From the NCBI RefSeq assembly GCF_900142135.1, contig NZ_FQZU01000008.1, positions 146,926-210,925 on the forward strand: a stretch of 64,000 nucleotides of DNA, written 5' to 3'. Under the pieces are notes generated by a model. It worked only from the letters and a program-made list of their open reading frames with translations, had not been told where the DNA came from and ran no database searches. The DNA is from Desulfatibacillum alkenivorans DSM 16219 (GTDB taxonomy: Bacteria > Desulfobacterota > Desulfobacteria > Desulfobacterales > Desulfatibacillaceae). Shown in pieces: positions 54,635 through 63,782 of this stretch (position 1 is the first letter of the stretch; each line of letters begins with the position of its first letter). Made by a program: the position numbers and the translations under genes.

Positions 54635-56281
54635 ATGGACAATTGGCAATACCAGGACCCTTTCCCTTTGACACAAGATAATACCGTTTTTAAAAAAATC
54701 ACGTCAGATTTTGTTTCCACAACGAAATTTGAAGGCAAAACCGTTGTTAAAGTTGAGCCCGAGGGCCTGAAATTGTTGGCGAAACAGGCTTTTCGGGACG
54801 TCTCCCACCTTTTGCGCACCGCCCATTTGGAGCAGCAAGCGGCCATACTGGAAGACCCCGAAGCCTCGGACAACGATAAATACGTGGCCTTTGAAATGCT
54901 GCGCAACGCGGCCATCGCCGCCGAAGGCGTCTTTCCCACCTGCCAGGATACGGGCACGGCCATTGTCATGGGCAAAAAAGGCCAGGCCGTCTGGACTGAC
55001 GGCTCCGACGCTGCGGCCCTTTCCGCCGGCATCCGGGAAGCCTACCTGGAAAACAACCTGCGCTATTCCCAAAATGCGCCGTTGACCATGTTCCAGGAGG
55101 TCAACACCAAGTGCAATCTCCCGGCTCAGATTGACATTCTGTCCACGCCGGGCGACCAGTACAGCTTTTTGTTCATGGCCAAAGGCGGCGGCTCGGCCAA
55201 TAAAACCTATCTTTTCCAGGAAACCAAGGCCGTTCTGAACGAAAAATCCATGCTGGCCTTTATGCTGGAAAAAATGGTCAGCCTGGGCACGGCCGCGTGC
55301 CCGCCGTATCACCTGGCCTTTGTGGTGGGCGGAACCTCCGCCGAAGCCAACCTCAAGACCGTCAAACTGGCCACCGCTAAATATTACGACAATCTACCCG
55401 TTCAGGGCAATGATTCCGGTCAGGCTTTTCGCGATGTGGAACTGGAAGCCAAACTTTTGAAGGCGTCCCAGGATCTTGGCATTGGCGCCCAGTTCGGCGG
55501 AAAGTACTTCTGCCTGGACGTCCGGGTCATCCGCCTGCCCAGGCACGGGGCTTCCTGCCCCGTGGGCATCGGCGTCAGCTGCAGCGCGGACCGGAACATA
55601 AAAGCCAAGATCAACGCGGACGGCATCTTTCTGGAGCAGTTGGAGGAAAATCCCCAACGCTTCCTGCCCGAAAGCCTCCAATCCTCAACCGAACCCGTGC
55701 AGATCGACCTGAACATGCCCATGGACGAAATTAGGGCCATCCTGACCAAATACCCCGTGGCCACCCGGGTCATGCTGAACGGCGACATTGTCGTGGCCAG
55801 GGACATCGCCCACGCCAAACTCAAGGAGCGCCTGGACAGCGGCGAAGGCATGCCCGGCTATTTCAAGAATCACCCGGTCTATTACGCCGGCCCCGCCAAA
55901 ACGCCCGAAGGCTATGCCTGCGGCTCCTGCGGCCCCACCGCCTCGGGCCGCATGGACCCCTACGTGCCCATCTTCCAGGCCGAAGGCGGCTCCATGGTCA
56001 TGCTGGGCAAGGGCAACCGCACCAAGGTCGTCACCGACGCCTGCAAAAAATTCGGCGGCTTTTACCTGGGCTCCATCGGAGGCCCGGCCGCCAGATTGGG
56101 CAAGGAATGCATTACGGCCTTGAAGGTTTTGGAATATCCCGAATTGGGCATGGAAGCCATTCAGCTTATGACGGTCAGGGACTTCCCCGCCTTTATCATC
56201 GTGGACGACAAGGGCAACGACTTTTTCTCCGACCTCACGGACCGTTACCAGGCCCTGCGCAAAAAAATGAACCTGGACTGA
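54635..56281 (+). CDS. Class I (Fe-S) fumarate hydratase, fused alpha and beta domains
   Basis: Reversible hydration of fumarate to malate with an oxygen-labile 4Fe-4S cluster, 548 residues. The alpha domain (about 40-330) has [20 protein letters not shown] with a cluster Cys, [16 protein letters not shown], and the [14 protein letters not shown] region; the beta domain (about 360-548) has [20 protein letters not shown] and [15 protein letters not shown]. Single-chain class I fumarase is usual in anaerobic proteobacteria. ATG 54635 follows CAGGAGA by eight bases, so the longer frame back to 54467 is rejected. It is monocistronic and followed by a strong terminator. Confidence 0.94.
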   Translation: MDNWQYQDPFPLTQDNTVFKKITSDFVSTTKFEGKTVVKVEPEGLKLLAKQAFRDVSHLLRTAHLEQQAAILEDPEASDNDKYVAFEMLRNAAIAAEGVFPTCQDTGTAIVMGKKGQAVWTDGSDAAALSAGIREAYLENNLRYSQNAPLTMFQEVNTKCNLPAQIDILSTPGDQYSFLFMAKGGGSANKTYLFQETKAVLNEKSMLAFMLEKMVSLGTAACPPYHLAFVVGGTSAEANLKTVKLATAKYYDNLPVQGNDSGQAFRDVELEAKLLKASQDLGIGAQFGGKYFCLDVRVIRLPRHGASCPVGIGVSCSADRNIKAKINADGIFLEQLEENPQRFLPESLQSSTEPVQIDLNMPMDEIRAILTKYPVATRVMLNGDIVVARDIAHAKLKERLDSGEGMPGYFKNHPVYYAGPAKTPEGYACGSCGPTASGRMDPYVPIFQAEGGSMVMLGKGNRTKVVTDACKKFGGFYLGSIGGPAARLGKECITALKVLEYPELGMEAIQLMTVRDFPAFIIVDDKGNDFFSDLTDRYQALRKKMNLD

Positions 56282-56305
56282 TTCTCAGCCGGGATTCCAT
56301 CAAGC

Positions 56306-56345
56306 AAAAAACGCCCGGCAGGCTTAGGCCCGCCGGGCGTTTTTC
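56306..56345 (+). terminator. Strong bidirectional terminator after fumarase
   Basis: AAAAACGCCCGGC (56307-56319) pairs with GCCGGGCGTTTTT (56333-56345), 13 bp, loop 13 bases, with T-runs on both strands. Confidence 0.88.
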
Positions 56346-56360
56346 ATCACGCGGTTTCGG

Positions 56361-56515
56361 CGCGCTATCCAACCTACGTATTGTCCATAAAAATAGTAGG
56401 TTGGGTAGAGCATGCAGAACTTTTTCTACAAAGGCTGTTCATTTCTCGGCGGAAATAATGATCAAAGCCAAAAACATAGGTGCGAAACCCAACAAATGGT
56501 TTTCCGTCCCCAAAA
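56361..56515. repeat. Dispersed repeat family A, copy 2
   Basis: Full-length partner of 17531-17684 with about 83% identity by eye. The head palindrome is degenerate here (CTATCCAACCTAC against GTAGGTTGGGTAGAG), while the AAAAATAGTAGGTTGGGTAGAG-side arm and the AAACCCAACAAATGG block are unchanged. It lies directly after the fumarase terminator and before the flavoprotein stop. Confidence 0.82.
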
Positions 56516-56529
56516 CCTTCTTCCACAAT

Positions 56530-57108
56530 TTATCCGCCCTTGACGATCTTGCGCCCCAACTCCCGGGCCTGGTCCATGGCGTCTTCGTGCTCCAGAACCG
56601 CGCCTTTGTCTTCCACCCGCCTGAAAAAGATGCCGCCGCCGTATTCCATGTCCATGGCGTCGTAAAAATATTTGCAGGTCAGCTCGCACCCTTCAAAAAG
56701 GTTTTTGCCACGGGTGGCGCCCACGCCAATGGCGTAGCCTGTCCCGCTTTCATAGGGCGCGGACGGCCCCTGGCCCTTTTTCAGCAGCCTGTCGGACCAC
56801 ATGGCCTGGGTGCGATCGATAATGGCCTTCAGTTGGGCCGGGAAATTATAGAAAAAAATGGGCCCGGCGGTCACAATGGCGTCCGCTTCCTTTAAAATAG
56901 GATAAAGATCCTGCATCTCGTCCTTGACCACGCATTTGCCGGTTTTATCGCATCCGCCGCACTCGCGGCAGCCTGATATTTTATAGTCGCGGGCGTAAAT
57001 CGCCTGGGTTTCCGCCCCAGCCTCCCTGGCCGCTTCGAGCAGCGCGTCAAGCAAGAGATCGCTGTTTCCGCCCTTTCTGGGACTGCCGTATATTCCTAAA
57101 ATTTTCAT
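56530..57108 (-). CDS. NAD(P)H-dependent FMN reductase / iron-sulfur flavoprotein family
   Basis: A 192-residue flavodoxin-fold protein. The FMN loop is IYGSPRKGGNSDLLLD; AIVTAGPIFFYNFPAQLK is the second flavin segment. A compact CRECGGCDKTGKC (Cys spacing 2-2-5) matches the cluster motif of archaeal-type iron-sulfur flavoproteins; many relatives keep similar Cys without a cluster. Likely a redox enzyme for quinones, oxygen or flavin. It stands alone, minus strand, between repeat copy 2 and the divergent rhomboid gene. No typical ribosome-binding site beyond CGGAGGCGGAATC upstream, which is good. Confidence 0.85.
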   Translation of the reverse strand: MKILGIYGSPRKGGNSDLLLDALLEAAREAGAETQAIYARDYKISGCRECGGCDKTGKCVVKDEMQDLYPILKEADAIVTAGPIFFYNFPAQLKAIIDRTQAMWSDRLLKKGQGPSAPYESGTGYAIGVGATRGKNLFEGCELTCKYFYDAMDMEYGGGIFFRRVEDKGAVLEHEDAMDQARELGRKIVKGG

Positions 57109-57284
57109 GATTCCGCCTCCGTATAAGAGTATTCAAGATTGAGTATTATTGACATTATAAGAATTCAAGGACCCACGTCAACAAGGCTTCTTATTTGCAT
57201 GTTCGGTAAAAGAGGTTATATTTAATCAAATCGCGTCCCGAGAGAATAAAAACGCCGGGGCCATGAAAGGAAAATAAAAGGCCC

Positions 57285-58268
57285 ATGTTTCCTATTCGAG
57301 ACACCATCCCTTCCAACACTGTGCCGGTTGTTAACAACCTGATCATTGCCGTAAACGTTTTGGTTTTTTTGATGCAGTTGAGCTACGGCGAGGCTTCGTC
57401 TCAATTCCTTTTCCATTTCGGGCTCATTCCGGCCAGGTTGACCGTGGAGCAGTACTCCGTTCATTTCACTTTATCTCAAAAGGCTTTCTGGTTGATCTCT
57501 TATATGTTCCTCCACGGCGGTTTCATGCATATTTTGGGGAACATGTGGATGTTGTACATCTTCGGGGATAACGTGGAAGACAGGCTGGGCCATTTCCGAT
57601 ACCTGGTGTTTTATCTGGCTTGCGGAGTTCTGGCCGCCATGGTTCATATTGTTTCGGACCCATACTCCAAGCTGCCCACCGTGGGCGCCAGCGGGGCCAT
57701 CGCCGGAGTCATGGGCGCCTATTTTCTGCTTCATCCCCGGGCCAAGGTGCTGACCCTGATTCCCATCATAATCATTCCCCTGTTTTTTGAGATTCCGGCC
57801 TTTTTCTTTTTAGGCGTCTGGTTTTTCATGCAGTTTGTGAACGCCGCCGGATCGGCCTCCGAAGGCGTGGCATGGTGGGCGCACGTGGGCGGCTTTATTT
57901 TCGGCATGCTTTTGGTTCCTCTTTTTTCCACCGTTCCCCAGATAGGAGCGGACCGCGCCGTACGCAGCGTGACCCAGCGAAAACGTTCGCCCAGGCTTCA
58001 GGTGCTGCACCCGGAATCCGCGCCTTCCTCGGCGGATTTGCACGGCGTATTGTACATCACGCCTTCGGAATCTTTCCTGGGAGCGAAAAAACTGGTGAAC
58101 ATCCCTTGGGGATATGAAAAGCGGCTGTTCACCGTGGTCGTCCCGCCGGGCATGAATCCCGGCGCCAAGCTCCGTTTGAAAGGCCTTGGCAAAGCCCGGG
58201 CCGACGGAACCCGCGGCGATTTGTATTTGGAGATCGCCCTGAACAGAAGATCCCAGGAACGTCAATAA
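57285..58268 (+). CDS. Rhomboid intramembrane serine protease with a DnaJ C-terminal-like domain
   Basis: A 327-residue membrane protein. Six hydrophobic segments span about 15-225. Rhomboid motifs: MFLHGGFMHILGNMWML, the catalytic Ser136 in VGASGAIAGVMGAY and His200 in WWAHVGGFIFGMLL. After a basic linker (RAVRSVTQRKRSPRL), residues about 248-322 resemble the substrate-binding C-terminal domain of DnaJ/Hsp40: VLYITPSESFLGAKK, VVVPPGMNPGAKLRLKGLG and GTRGDLYLEIAL. Such a domain could present misfolded membrane or cytoplasmic clients to the protease. ATG 57285 follows AAAAGGCCC. It is divergent from the flavoprotein gene. Confidence 0.88.
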   Translation: MFPIRDTIPSNTVPVVNNLIIAVNVLVFLMQLSYGEASSQFLFHFGLIPARLTVEQYSVHFTLSQKAFWLISYMFLHGGFMHILGNMWMLYIFGDNVEDRLGHFRYLVFYLACGVLAAMVHIVSDPYSKLPTVGASGAIAGVMGAYFLLHPRAKVLTLIPIIIIPLFFEIPAFFFLGVWFFMQFVNAAGSASEGVAWWAHVGGFIFGMLLVPLFSTVPQIGADRAVRSVTQRKRSPRLQVLHPESAPSSADLHGVLYITPSESFLGAKKLVNIPWGYEKRLFTVVVPPGMNPGAKLRLKGLGKARADGTRGDLYLEIALNRRSQERQ

Positions 58269-58400
58269 TCCATGCCGTTCCCGGAAAAATGCATTCATAT
58301 TTATGGCTCCATGTTATATACGGTAGAGCTGTTGCATCCGAATTTTCTTTCTTTGGCCTTGATATATGAAAAAATAATCCCGTATCAGCGCAGCCCATGG

Positions 58401-58416
58401 GCGGGATGAATCCCGC
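58401..58416. promoter_or_regulatory. Perfect 7-bp GC-rich dyad upstream of the Crp/Fnr gene
   Basis: GCGGGAT-GA-ATCCCGC lies 48 bases before the regulator start. It may be an operator or a leader hairpin; it may also be a fragment of a palindromic intergenic repeat. Confidence 0.35.
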
Positions 58417-58464
58417 GCCTAAGTTTGGGCGGCCGGTGCGGTTAACGCCCCTTTTGAGGACAAG

Positions 58465-59079
58465 ATGCCAATGGATCCCAACATCTTTTTGGAGCGCGTC
58501 CGCAAGGAATTGGAGAAATACGCCCCGATTCCCGACGACGAGTGGGATAAGACCGACCGCACGGCGTTCACGCCGGTCCGATACGAGAAGGGGGAGCATT
58601 TTCTCCGCATCGGGGACGTTCCGGACAAAATGGGCTTTATCTGGTCCGGCTTGTTTCGGATTTTCTGCATTACCGAACAGGGCGACGAGCGGATCATGGC
58701 TTTTAGGGGCGAAAACCGTTTTTTGTCCGCCTTCAGCCCTTTTTTGGAAAGCCAGCCCTCCTGGTACGGCATCCAGGCCCTGGAGCCCAGCATCTTACTT
58801 TGCTTTGACCTGCAGCAATACCAGCGCCTGATGGCCGGCCATCCCTGTTGGTGCCAGATCAGCCGCAAATATGTGGAAAACCTTTTTATCGAAAAAGAAA
58901 GGCGGGAACGGGATTTCCTGACCGAAAACGCCGAAACCCGGTACCTGAACTTCCTGCGGGAATATCCCGGCCTCGAAGACCGAGCCCCGCAATATCAGAT
59001 CGCTTCCTACCTTGGAATCACCCCCGTGGCCTTAAGCCGCATCCGCAAAGCCCTTCGTAACAAAAATCAAATCTCTTAA
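58465..59079 (+). CDS. Crp/Fnr family transcriptional regulator
   Basis: A 204-residue regulator. Residues about 30-140 form a cyclic-nucleotide-binding-type beta roll (YEKGEHFLRIGDVPDKMGFI, LFRIFCITEQGDERIM). Residues about 150-204 form a winged helix (YQIASYLGITPVALSRIRKAL). No Cys cluster of the Fnr type is present at the N-terminus, so it is not an oxygen sensor of that kind. GAGGA precedes the ATG. It is the first of four co-directional genes (regulator, epimerase, ThDP enzyme, MFS carrier) and probably controls them. Confidence 0.88.
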   Translation: MPMDPNIFLERVRKELEKYAPIPDDEWDKTDRTAFTPVRYEKGEHFLRIGDVPDKMGFIWSGLFRIFCITEQGDERIMAFRGENRFLSAFSPFLESQPSWYGIQALEPSILLCFDLQQYQRLMAGHPCWCQISRKYVENLFIEKERRERDFLTENAETRYLNFLREYPGLEDRAPQYQIASYLGITPVALSRIRKALRNKNQIS

Positions 59080-59200
59080 CCTATGTTAATGCCCTAAACC
59101 CTAACCTGACTTAAACTTCCCGAAAATAAAGCGCAACGCCGACTAATCTGGCGCCGCCTCTCGCGGCGGGCGAACGGTCGGCTTGATGACGGGAGGTTTT

Positions 59201-60181
59201 ATGAAAAAGGCGTTTATCACCGGCGCAACCGGTTTTCTTGGGCTAAATCTTATCGAGGAGCTGAGCCGCCAGGATTGGGAACTCCATGCCCTGCATTTGC
59301 CGGGCGAGAACCTTGGGCAATTGTTACGGTTTCAGGTTCAAGCCATAGCCGGCGACATCCTTGATCCCGGATCCATCAAGAAGGCCATGCCGAAAAACGT
59401 GGACGCGGTTTTCCACTTGGCAGGAGACACCAGCACCTGGTCCAAAAACAATGAACGTCAATGGAAAATCAATGTTGACGGGACCATTAACGTCCTGAAC
59501 GCGGCCATCGCCCAAAACGCAGGCCGGTTCATTTACACGTCGTCCATCTCAGCATTCGGCTTCCACAACGGCCCCATGTCGGAAGCCACCATCTCCACCG
59601 CCAAGGAATCCGGCGTGAATTACCATCTGAGCAAATATACCGCCGAACAGGAAATCAGGAAAAAAGCCGACGAAATCCGCTCGGTGATCCTCAATCCCTG
59701 CAACGTCATCGGTCCTTACGACCGGGTCAATTGGGCGCAGACGATCAAGGCCGTACATCAGGATCGCGTGCCCGGCTATCCCCCGGGGACAGGCACTTTC
59801 GCCCATGTCAGGGACATTGCCGCCGCCCATATAGCCGCAGCCGGGCATGAAAACCCGGAGATCCAATACGTTCTGGGCGGAACGCCTGCCGCGTTTGAAC
59901 AGGTTTTCGCCGTGATTGAAAAAATTCTCGGAAAACCCCATTCGGGGAAGGTCATCTCAAAAAGCAAGCTCAAGGCGTTCATGTACCTGTTGCAAATCAA
60001 GTCGTGGTTCGATGGAAAAGAACCGCTGATCACCCTGGAAAAGTATAAGCGCCTGGTGGGAACCCAGTTGTGCCACGACCAGTTGGCCGTCCATGACCTG
60101 GGTCTGCAAAAGGCGCCTCTCGAAGAAATGTTCACCGACAGCTACCACTGGCTGCGGCAGGAAAACCTTTTGAACGATTAA
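59201..60181 (+). CDS. NAD-dependent epimerase/dehydratase family protein (extended SDR)
   Basis: A 326-residue oxidoreductase of the extended short-chain dehydrogenase family. AFITGATGFLGLNLIEEL is the NAD-binding glycine motif, DAVFHLAGDTSTW follows, and the catalytic triad is SSISAF with YHLSKYTAE (YxxxK). The C-terminus is variable; substrate (sugar nucleotide, dihydroflavonol-type or other) unknown. ATG 59201 follows GGGAGG by six bases. Its stop abuts the ribosome-binding site of the ThDP-enzyme gene, so the two are co-translated. Confidence 0.88.
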   Translation: MKKAFITGATGFLGLNLIEELSRQDWELHALHLPGENLGQLLRFQVQAIAGDILDPGSIKKAMPKNVDAVFHLAGDTSTWSKNNERQWKINVDGTINVLNAAIAQNAGRFIYTSSISAFGFHNGPMSEATISTAKESGVNYHLSKYTAEQEIRKKADEIRSVILNPCNVIGPYDRVNWAQTIKAVHQDRVPGYPPGTGTFAHVRDIAAAHIAAAGHENPEIQYVLGGTPAAFEQVFAVIEKILGKPHSGKVISKSKLKAFMYLLQIKSWFDGKEPLITLEKYKRLVGTQLCHDQLAVHDLGLQKAPLEEMFTDSYHWLRQENLLND

Positions 60182-60192
60182 TGGAGGAAATC

Positions 60193-61902
60193 ATGGATAA
60201 TGAACCCAAGAACTTGAAAAAAGGCTGGGAGCTCATCGCCGAAGCCTTTGCCCAAAAGGGCGTGGAATACCTCTTTACCGTGCCGGGGGAAAGCATATCC
60301 CCCATTCAGCGCGCAGCCGAAGCCTCCGGCATCCCCATCGTCTCCGCCAGGCACGAGCAAGCCGCAACCTTCATGGCCGAAACCTACGGCCGCATGACAG
60401 GCAAGCCGGGCCTGGTTGCCGTCACTTTCGGCCCCGGATTCACCAACGCCTTATCGGCCATTCAAAACGCCAATCTGTCCAATTCGCCCCTGATCCTCAT
60501 GGCCGGGGCCCACGGCGCAAAATCCCCGGATCGCCTGGGCCTCCAGGATATGAAGCAGGAGCCCATCATCGAATCCATCGTCAAAAAGTCCCTGGTATGC
60601 CGTCACACGGAACGCCTGCCGGATTACATCGACATGGCTTTTCGCTGCGCAGCAGGCGGCAGGCCCGGGCCTGTTTTTCTGGAACTGCCCATCGACGTGC
60701 TGGACGGCGCCGTGGAATCCGAAAACGCAGTGCGGCTGCACACCTCGGTGGAGTCGCGGCCCATCGATCCCAACGACGTGGTAAAAATGATGTCCCTTAT
60801 CAAGGCGTCCCAAAAACCCGTCATCATGGCGGGCAGCGGGGCTTATTTCTCCCAGGCCGGACCGGAACTGACCGACTTCGTGGAAAAAGCCGGAATCCCC
60901 GTATTCACGGGAAAATTCGGCCGGGGAATCGTCTCCGACGCCCATCCCATGTGCTTTGAGTCCTCGGTGGGCCTAAGGCCGGGCGCGGCGGCCCTGGCCA
61001 CCATCGATTCCGATTGCATCATCCTTTTAGGGAACCGCCTGTGTCTGTACAACGCCACCGGAGATTTATACCGCCGGGACGCAAAAATCATCCAGGTGGA
61101 CATCGAACCTGAGGAAATCGGCCGGAATCGCTCCGTGGACGCGGCCATTTTCGGCGACATCAAAAGGCTGCTGCAAGGATGCAACCAATGGATTGACGCC
61201 CAGGGCGCTGGAGAATTTCTGCGGGAGCGTTTTACTCCCTGGGTCGCTCAATTGCAGGAAGAGAACGACAATAACAAGGAATTGTCCAAATTTCACTATA
61301 CAAGCGATCAGGTCCCCATCCACCCAGCCAGACTGGCCAAGGAAATCGACCGGTTCATGGATAGGCCCGACGATATCATCGTTTATGACGGAGGAGATAT
61401 GCCCACCTGGATGTTGTCCTATCGCACCTGCGTCGCCCCCTGGAATGAAATGGCCTCCGGCCTTTACGGCTGCCTGGGCTGCGGCCTGCCTTACGCCGCC
61501 GCGTCCAAGCTGATACGCCCCCAAAGCCGGGTCATGCTGTGCACCGGAGACGGGTCCATCGGCTTTAGCTTCATGGAACTGGAAACCTGCGTGCGGAAAG
61601 GCCTGTCCATCGTGGTCGTCATAGGCAACAACAACCTGTGGGGCATGACCGCCAACAGCATGAAGCTGAAATTCAAGCGCCACATCCCCGATACCGTGGA
61701 ACTGAATTTCGTTCCATACCACAAGTTGATGGAAGCCATCGGCATTCAGGGATTTTTTGTGGAAAATCCTGCTGACATCGGCCCGGCCCTGGAAGCCGCG
61801 TTCGACGCTGGCGGCCCGGCCATCGTCAACGTCATGACCGATCCCGGCATCATGGGGCCAGGCTCCGCCGGACTGGCCATGATTGCCGGCAATGAATTCT
61901 AA
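60193..61902 (+). CDS. Thiamine-diphosphate enzyme (acetolactate synthase-like)
   Basis: A 569-residue ThDP-dependent enzyme with the three-domain POX/ALS fold. The cofactor-activating Glu lies in SARHEQAATFMAETYGRMTG (about 50-55), and the ThDP/Mg site is GDGSIGFSFMELETCVRK with GNNNLWGM. Relatives make or cleave C-C bonds next to a keto group (acetolactate synthase, oxalyl-CoA decarboxylase, benzoylformate decarboxylase). Exact substrate is not clear. ATG 60193 is set by GGAGG six bases upstream. It lies between an SDR and an MFS gene, suggesting a small catabolic unit for an imported acid. Confidence 0.87.
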   Translation: MDNEPKNLKKGWELIAEAFAQKGVEYLFTVPGESISPIQRAAEASGIPIVSARHEQAATFMAETYGRMTGKPGLVAVTFGPGFTNALSAIQNANLSNSPLILMAGAHGAKSPDRLGLQDMKQEPIIESIVKKSLVCRHTERLPDYIDMAFRCAAGGRPGPVFLELPIDVLDGAVESENAVRLHTSVESRPIDPNDVVKMMSLIKASQKPVIMAGSGAYFSQAGPELTDFVEKAGIPVFTGKFGRGIVSDAHPMCFESSVGLRPGAAALATIDSDCIILLGNRLCLYNATGDLYRRDAKIIQVDIEPEEIGRNRSVDAAIFGDIKRLLQGCNQWIDAQGAGEFLRERFTPWVAQLQEENDNNKELSKFHYTSDQVPIHPARLAKEIDRFMDRPDDIIVYDGGDMPTWMLSYRTCVAPWNEMASGLYGCLGCGLPYAAASKLIRPQSRVMLCTGDGSIGFSFMELETCVRKGLSIVVVIGNNNLWGMTANSMKLKFKRHIPDTVELNFVPYHKLMEAIGIQGFFVENPADIGPALEAAFDAGGPAIVNVMTDPGIMGPGSAGLAMIAGNEF

Positions 61903-61919
61903 CCAAACATGAGGACGCC

Positions 61920-63188
61920 ATGGACCATCGTGAAACGACGCATTTGAATGACGGCCGATTTTCGGCCTGGTACATCCTGATCATCTGCAGCCTCCTATAC
62001 ATGGTCAATTATATTGACCGCCAGGTTCTGTCGATCACGGTGGTCCATATTCAGGCGGAGCTGGGTCTGAACGACACCTTGATCGGAATCATCCAGACCG
62101 TATTTTTTATGAGCATGGCCGTGTTCGCCTTTCCGGCCGCCTATCTGGCCGATAGGTGGAGCCGGCCCAAGTGCGTGGCGATCATGGCCGTATTATGGAG
62201 CCTGTTCACCTTCATCACCGGCCTGGGGCGGAGCTTTTTGGGGGTACTTCTGCCCCGGGCCCTGGTGGGCGTGGGCGAAGCCGGCTTTACCTCCGGCGGC
62301 ATTCCCCTCATCGCCTCGGCTTTTCCCGAAAAAGCGCGGGGCCTGGCCATGGGGATTTTCAACATGGCCATTCCCATCGGATCGGCAGTAGGCATGTTGT
62401 TGGGCGGCGTGATTGCCAGCACCTGGACCTGGCGAGCGGCCTTTTTTATATTCGCCGCGCCGGGCGTGCTCCTGGGATGTCTGGCTCTGTGGATGAAGGA
62501 TTTTTCGAAACAAACCAAGATGGAAAAAACCGAGGATGACATCTCCTTTTTCAAGGCGGCGATTTCGTTATATCGCATACCGACCCTGCGCTGGCTTTAC
62601 CTTGGGTTCGCCATGCAGAACATCACCCTGTTTTCCTTCCTGACCTGGACCCCGGCCTATGTCATGCGCGCCCACAATGTGGACGCCACAGCAGCAGGAA
62701 TGAAGATCGGCCTCATCGCCATGATGGCCGTTCTGGGGTCGATCCTGGGAGGGATTGCGGCCGACGCCTGGCAAAAGCGCAACAAACGGGGCCGCATGCT
62801 CACGGCCTTCTGGGGGCTGGCGGCGGCGTCCGTCTTGCTGGTTCTTTCCCTAATGATGGAGTTGTCCGGGATCGGCTTTGTATTGGGCCTGATTTACGGC
62901 GCCGCCTCGGTGATCCCCCTGCCGGCCATCACGGCGGTCACCCAGGACGTGGCGCCTTCGCATCTGAAAAGCGTGTCCTGGGGCATGAACGCCTTTTGCT
63001 GCTACGTCCTGGGAGGCGCCTGGGCGCCCATGATCGTGGGGGGCATATCAGACGTGCTGGGCGGCGGCGCCTCCGGCCTGAAAATCGCCCTGCTCATTTC
63101 CACCCTGGGAGGCTTTCTGGGCGCGGCATGCTACTGGATCAGTTCCAAAACCTATCACGACGACCTGCAGCGCGCCGCAGAAGAGTAA
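61920..63188 (+). CDS. Major facilitator superfamily transporter
   Basis: A 422-residue inner-membrane carrier with 12 predicted helices. LLYMVNYIDRQVLSI and the loop between helices 2 and 3, AAYLADRWSRPKCVA (the GxxxDRxxR-like MFS motif), with PRALVGVGEAGFTSGG, resemble Spinster-type and organic-acid carriers. GAGGACGCC precedes the ATG. It follows the ThDP-enzyme gene by 17 bases and closes the operon; it may import the substrate of that pathway. Confidence 0.88.
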   Translation: MDHRETTHLNDGRFSAWYILIICSLLYMVNYIDRQVLSITVVHIQAELGLNDTLIGIIQTVFFMSMAVFAFPAAYLADRWSRPKCVAIMAVLWSLFTFITGLGRSFLGVLLPRALVGVGEAGFTSGGIPLIASAFPEKARGLAMGIFNMAIPIGSAVGMLLGGVIASTWTWRAAFFIFAAPGVLLGCLALWMKDFSKQTKMEKTEDDISFFKAAISLYRIPTLRWLYLGFAMQNITLFSFLTWTPAYVMRAHNVDATAAGMKIGLIAMMAVLGSILGGIAADAWQKRNKRGRMLTAFWGLAAASVLLVLSLMMELSGIGFVLGLIYGAASVIPLPAITAVTQDVAPSHLKSVSWGMNAFCCYVLGGAWAPMIVGGISDVLGGGASGLKIALLISTLGGFLGAACYWISSKTYHDDLQRAAEE

Positions 63189-63322
63189 CCCTTGGAGATT
63201 TGTTTGGCAGGGGTGGCAATAATGTAGGATAGGTACATTTATGGTTACAAGGTTCGTAAAAATAGCCTGGAAAACGGCAACCGGTTTTTTCCCCCAATGA
63301 ACTCAAATTCGCCGGTAAAGAC

Positions 63323-63384
63323 CGTCATCCCCGCAAGGGCGATCCGCTTTTTATAGGATCGCCCGCAAGCGGGGACCCAGCGTC
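63323..63384. repeat. Dispersed repeat family B, copy 2
   Basis: CGTCATCCCCGCAAGGGCGATC... folds against GATCGCCCGCAAGCGGGGAC and ends CCAGCGTC. It is the same length and frame as 17706-17767, with compensatory changes in the stem (GGC/GCC there, CCCCGC/GCGGGG here), which indicates selection or origin as a hairpin. Confidence 0.72.
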
Positions 63385-63500
63385 CTTTTGGTTTTAGCCG
63401 GACCTTAGCGTTTTATAATGGTCGGAGACTCTTCGCATTTGGATAGGCGCTGCTTGCCGCGCCCGCGTAGGGGCAGGGTTTCCCCGCCCGAATTTTCGCC

Positions 63501-63538
63501 CGTCATTCCCAAACGTCCCTGTCGGGAATCCAGCGCCC
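63501..63538. repeat. Dispersed repeat family B, short copy 3
   Basis: CGTCATTCCCAAACG then CGGGAATCCAGCGCCC; the interior of the longer copies is missing. Confidence 0.6.
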
Positions 63539-63548
63539 AATTTTTTAC

Positions 63549-63573
63549 CCACGGAAGACACGGAAGACACGAA
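63549..63573. repeat. Tandem ACGGAAGAC repeat
   Basis: CCCACGGAAGACACGGAAGACACGAA holds two exact 9-base units and a third partial one. The same kind of CACGGAAGACACGG tract is common in intergenic DNA of many bacteria and gives spurious FRVFRVFRG-like peptides on the other strand. Confidence 0.7.
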
Positions 63574-63708
63574 AATAAAAATTTGCGCGGCATCCGTTTT
63601 TTCTCATGGTTTGATATTTTTGTCGGGTCGCTTCGCATGGGAACCTATGAATCCGCATCAATCCCAAAGGATTGTACGCCCTGGATTTTAATACCTGTCT
63701 AACCGGCT

Positions 63709-63782
63709 CCGCATGACCCGACCTACAATTGTTGGATTTAATTGATGCCATTTCAGTGTGTTGTGCAGGTCGGGTTGCGCGG
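63709..63782. repeat. Family A-related long palindrome
   Basis: Arms of 18 bases, CCGCATGACCCGACCTAC and GCAGGTCGGGTTGCGCGG, pair with four mismatches around a 38-base loop. ACCCGACCTAC is one base from the ACCCAACCTAC head of family A, so it looks like a relative lacking the 100-base tail. Confidence 0.55.
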
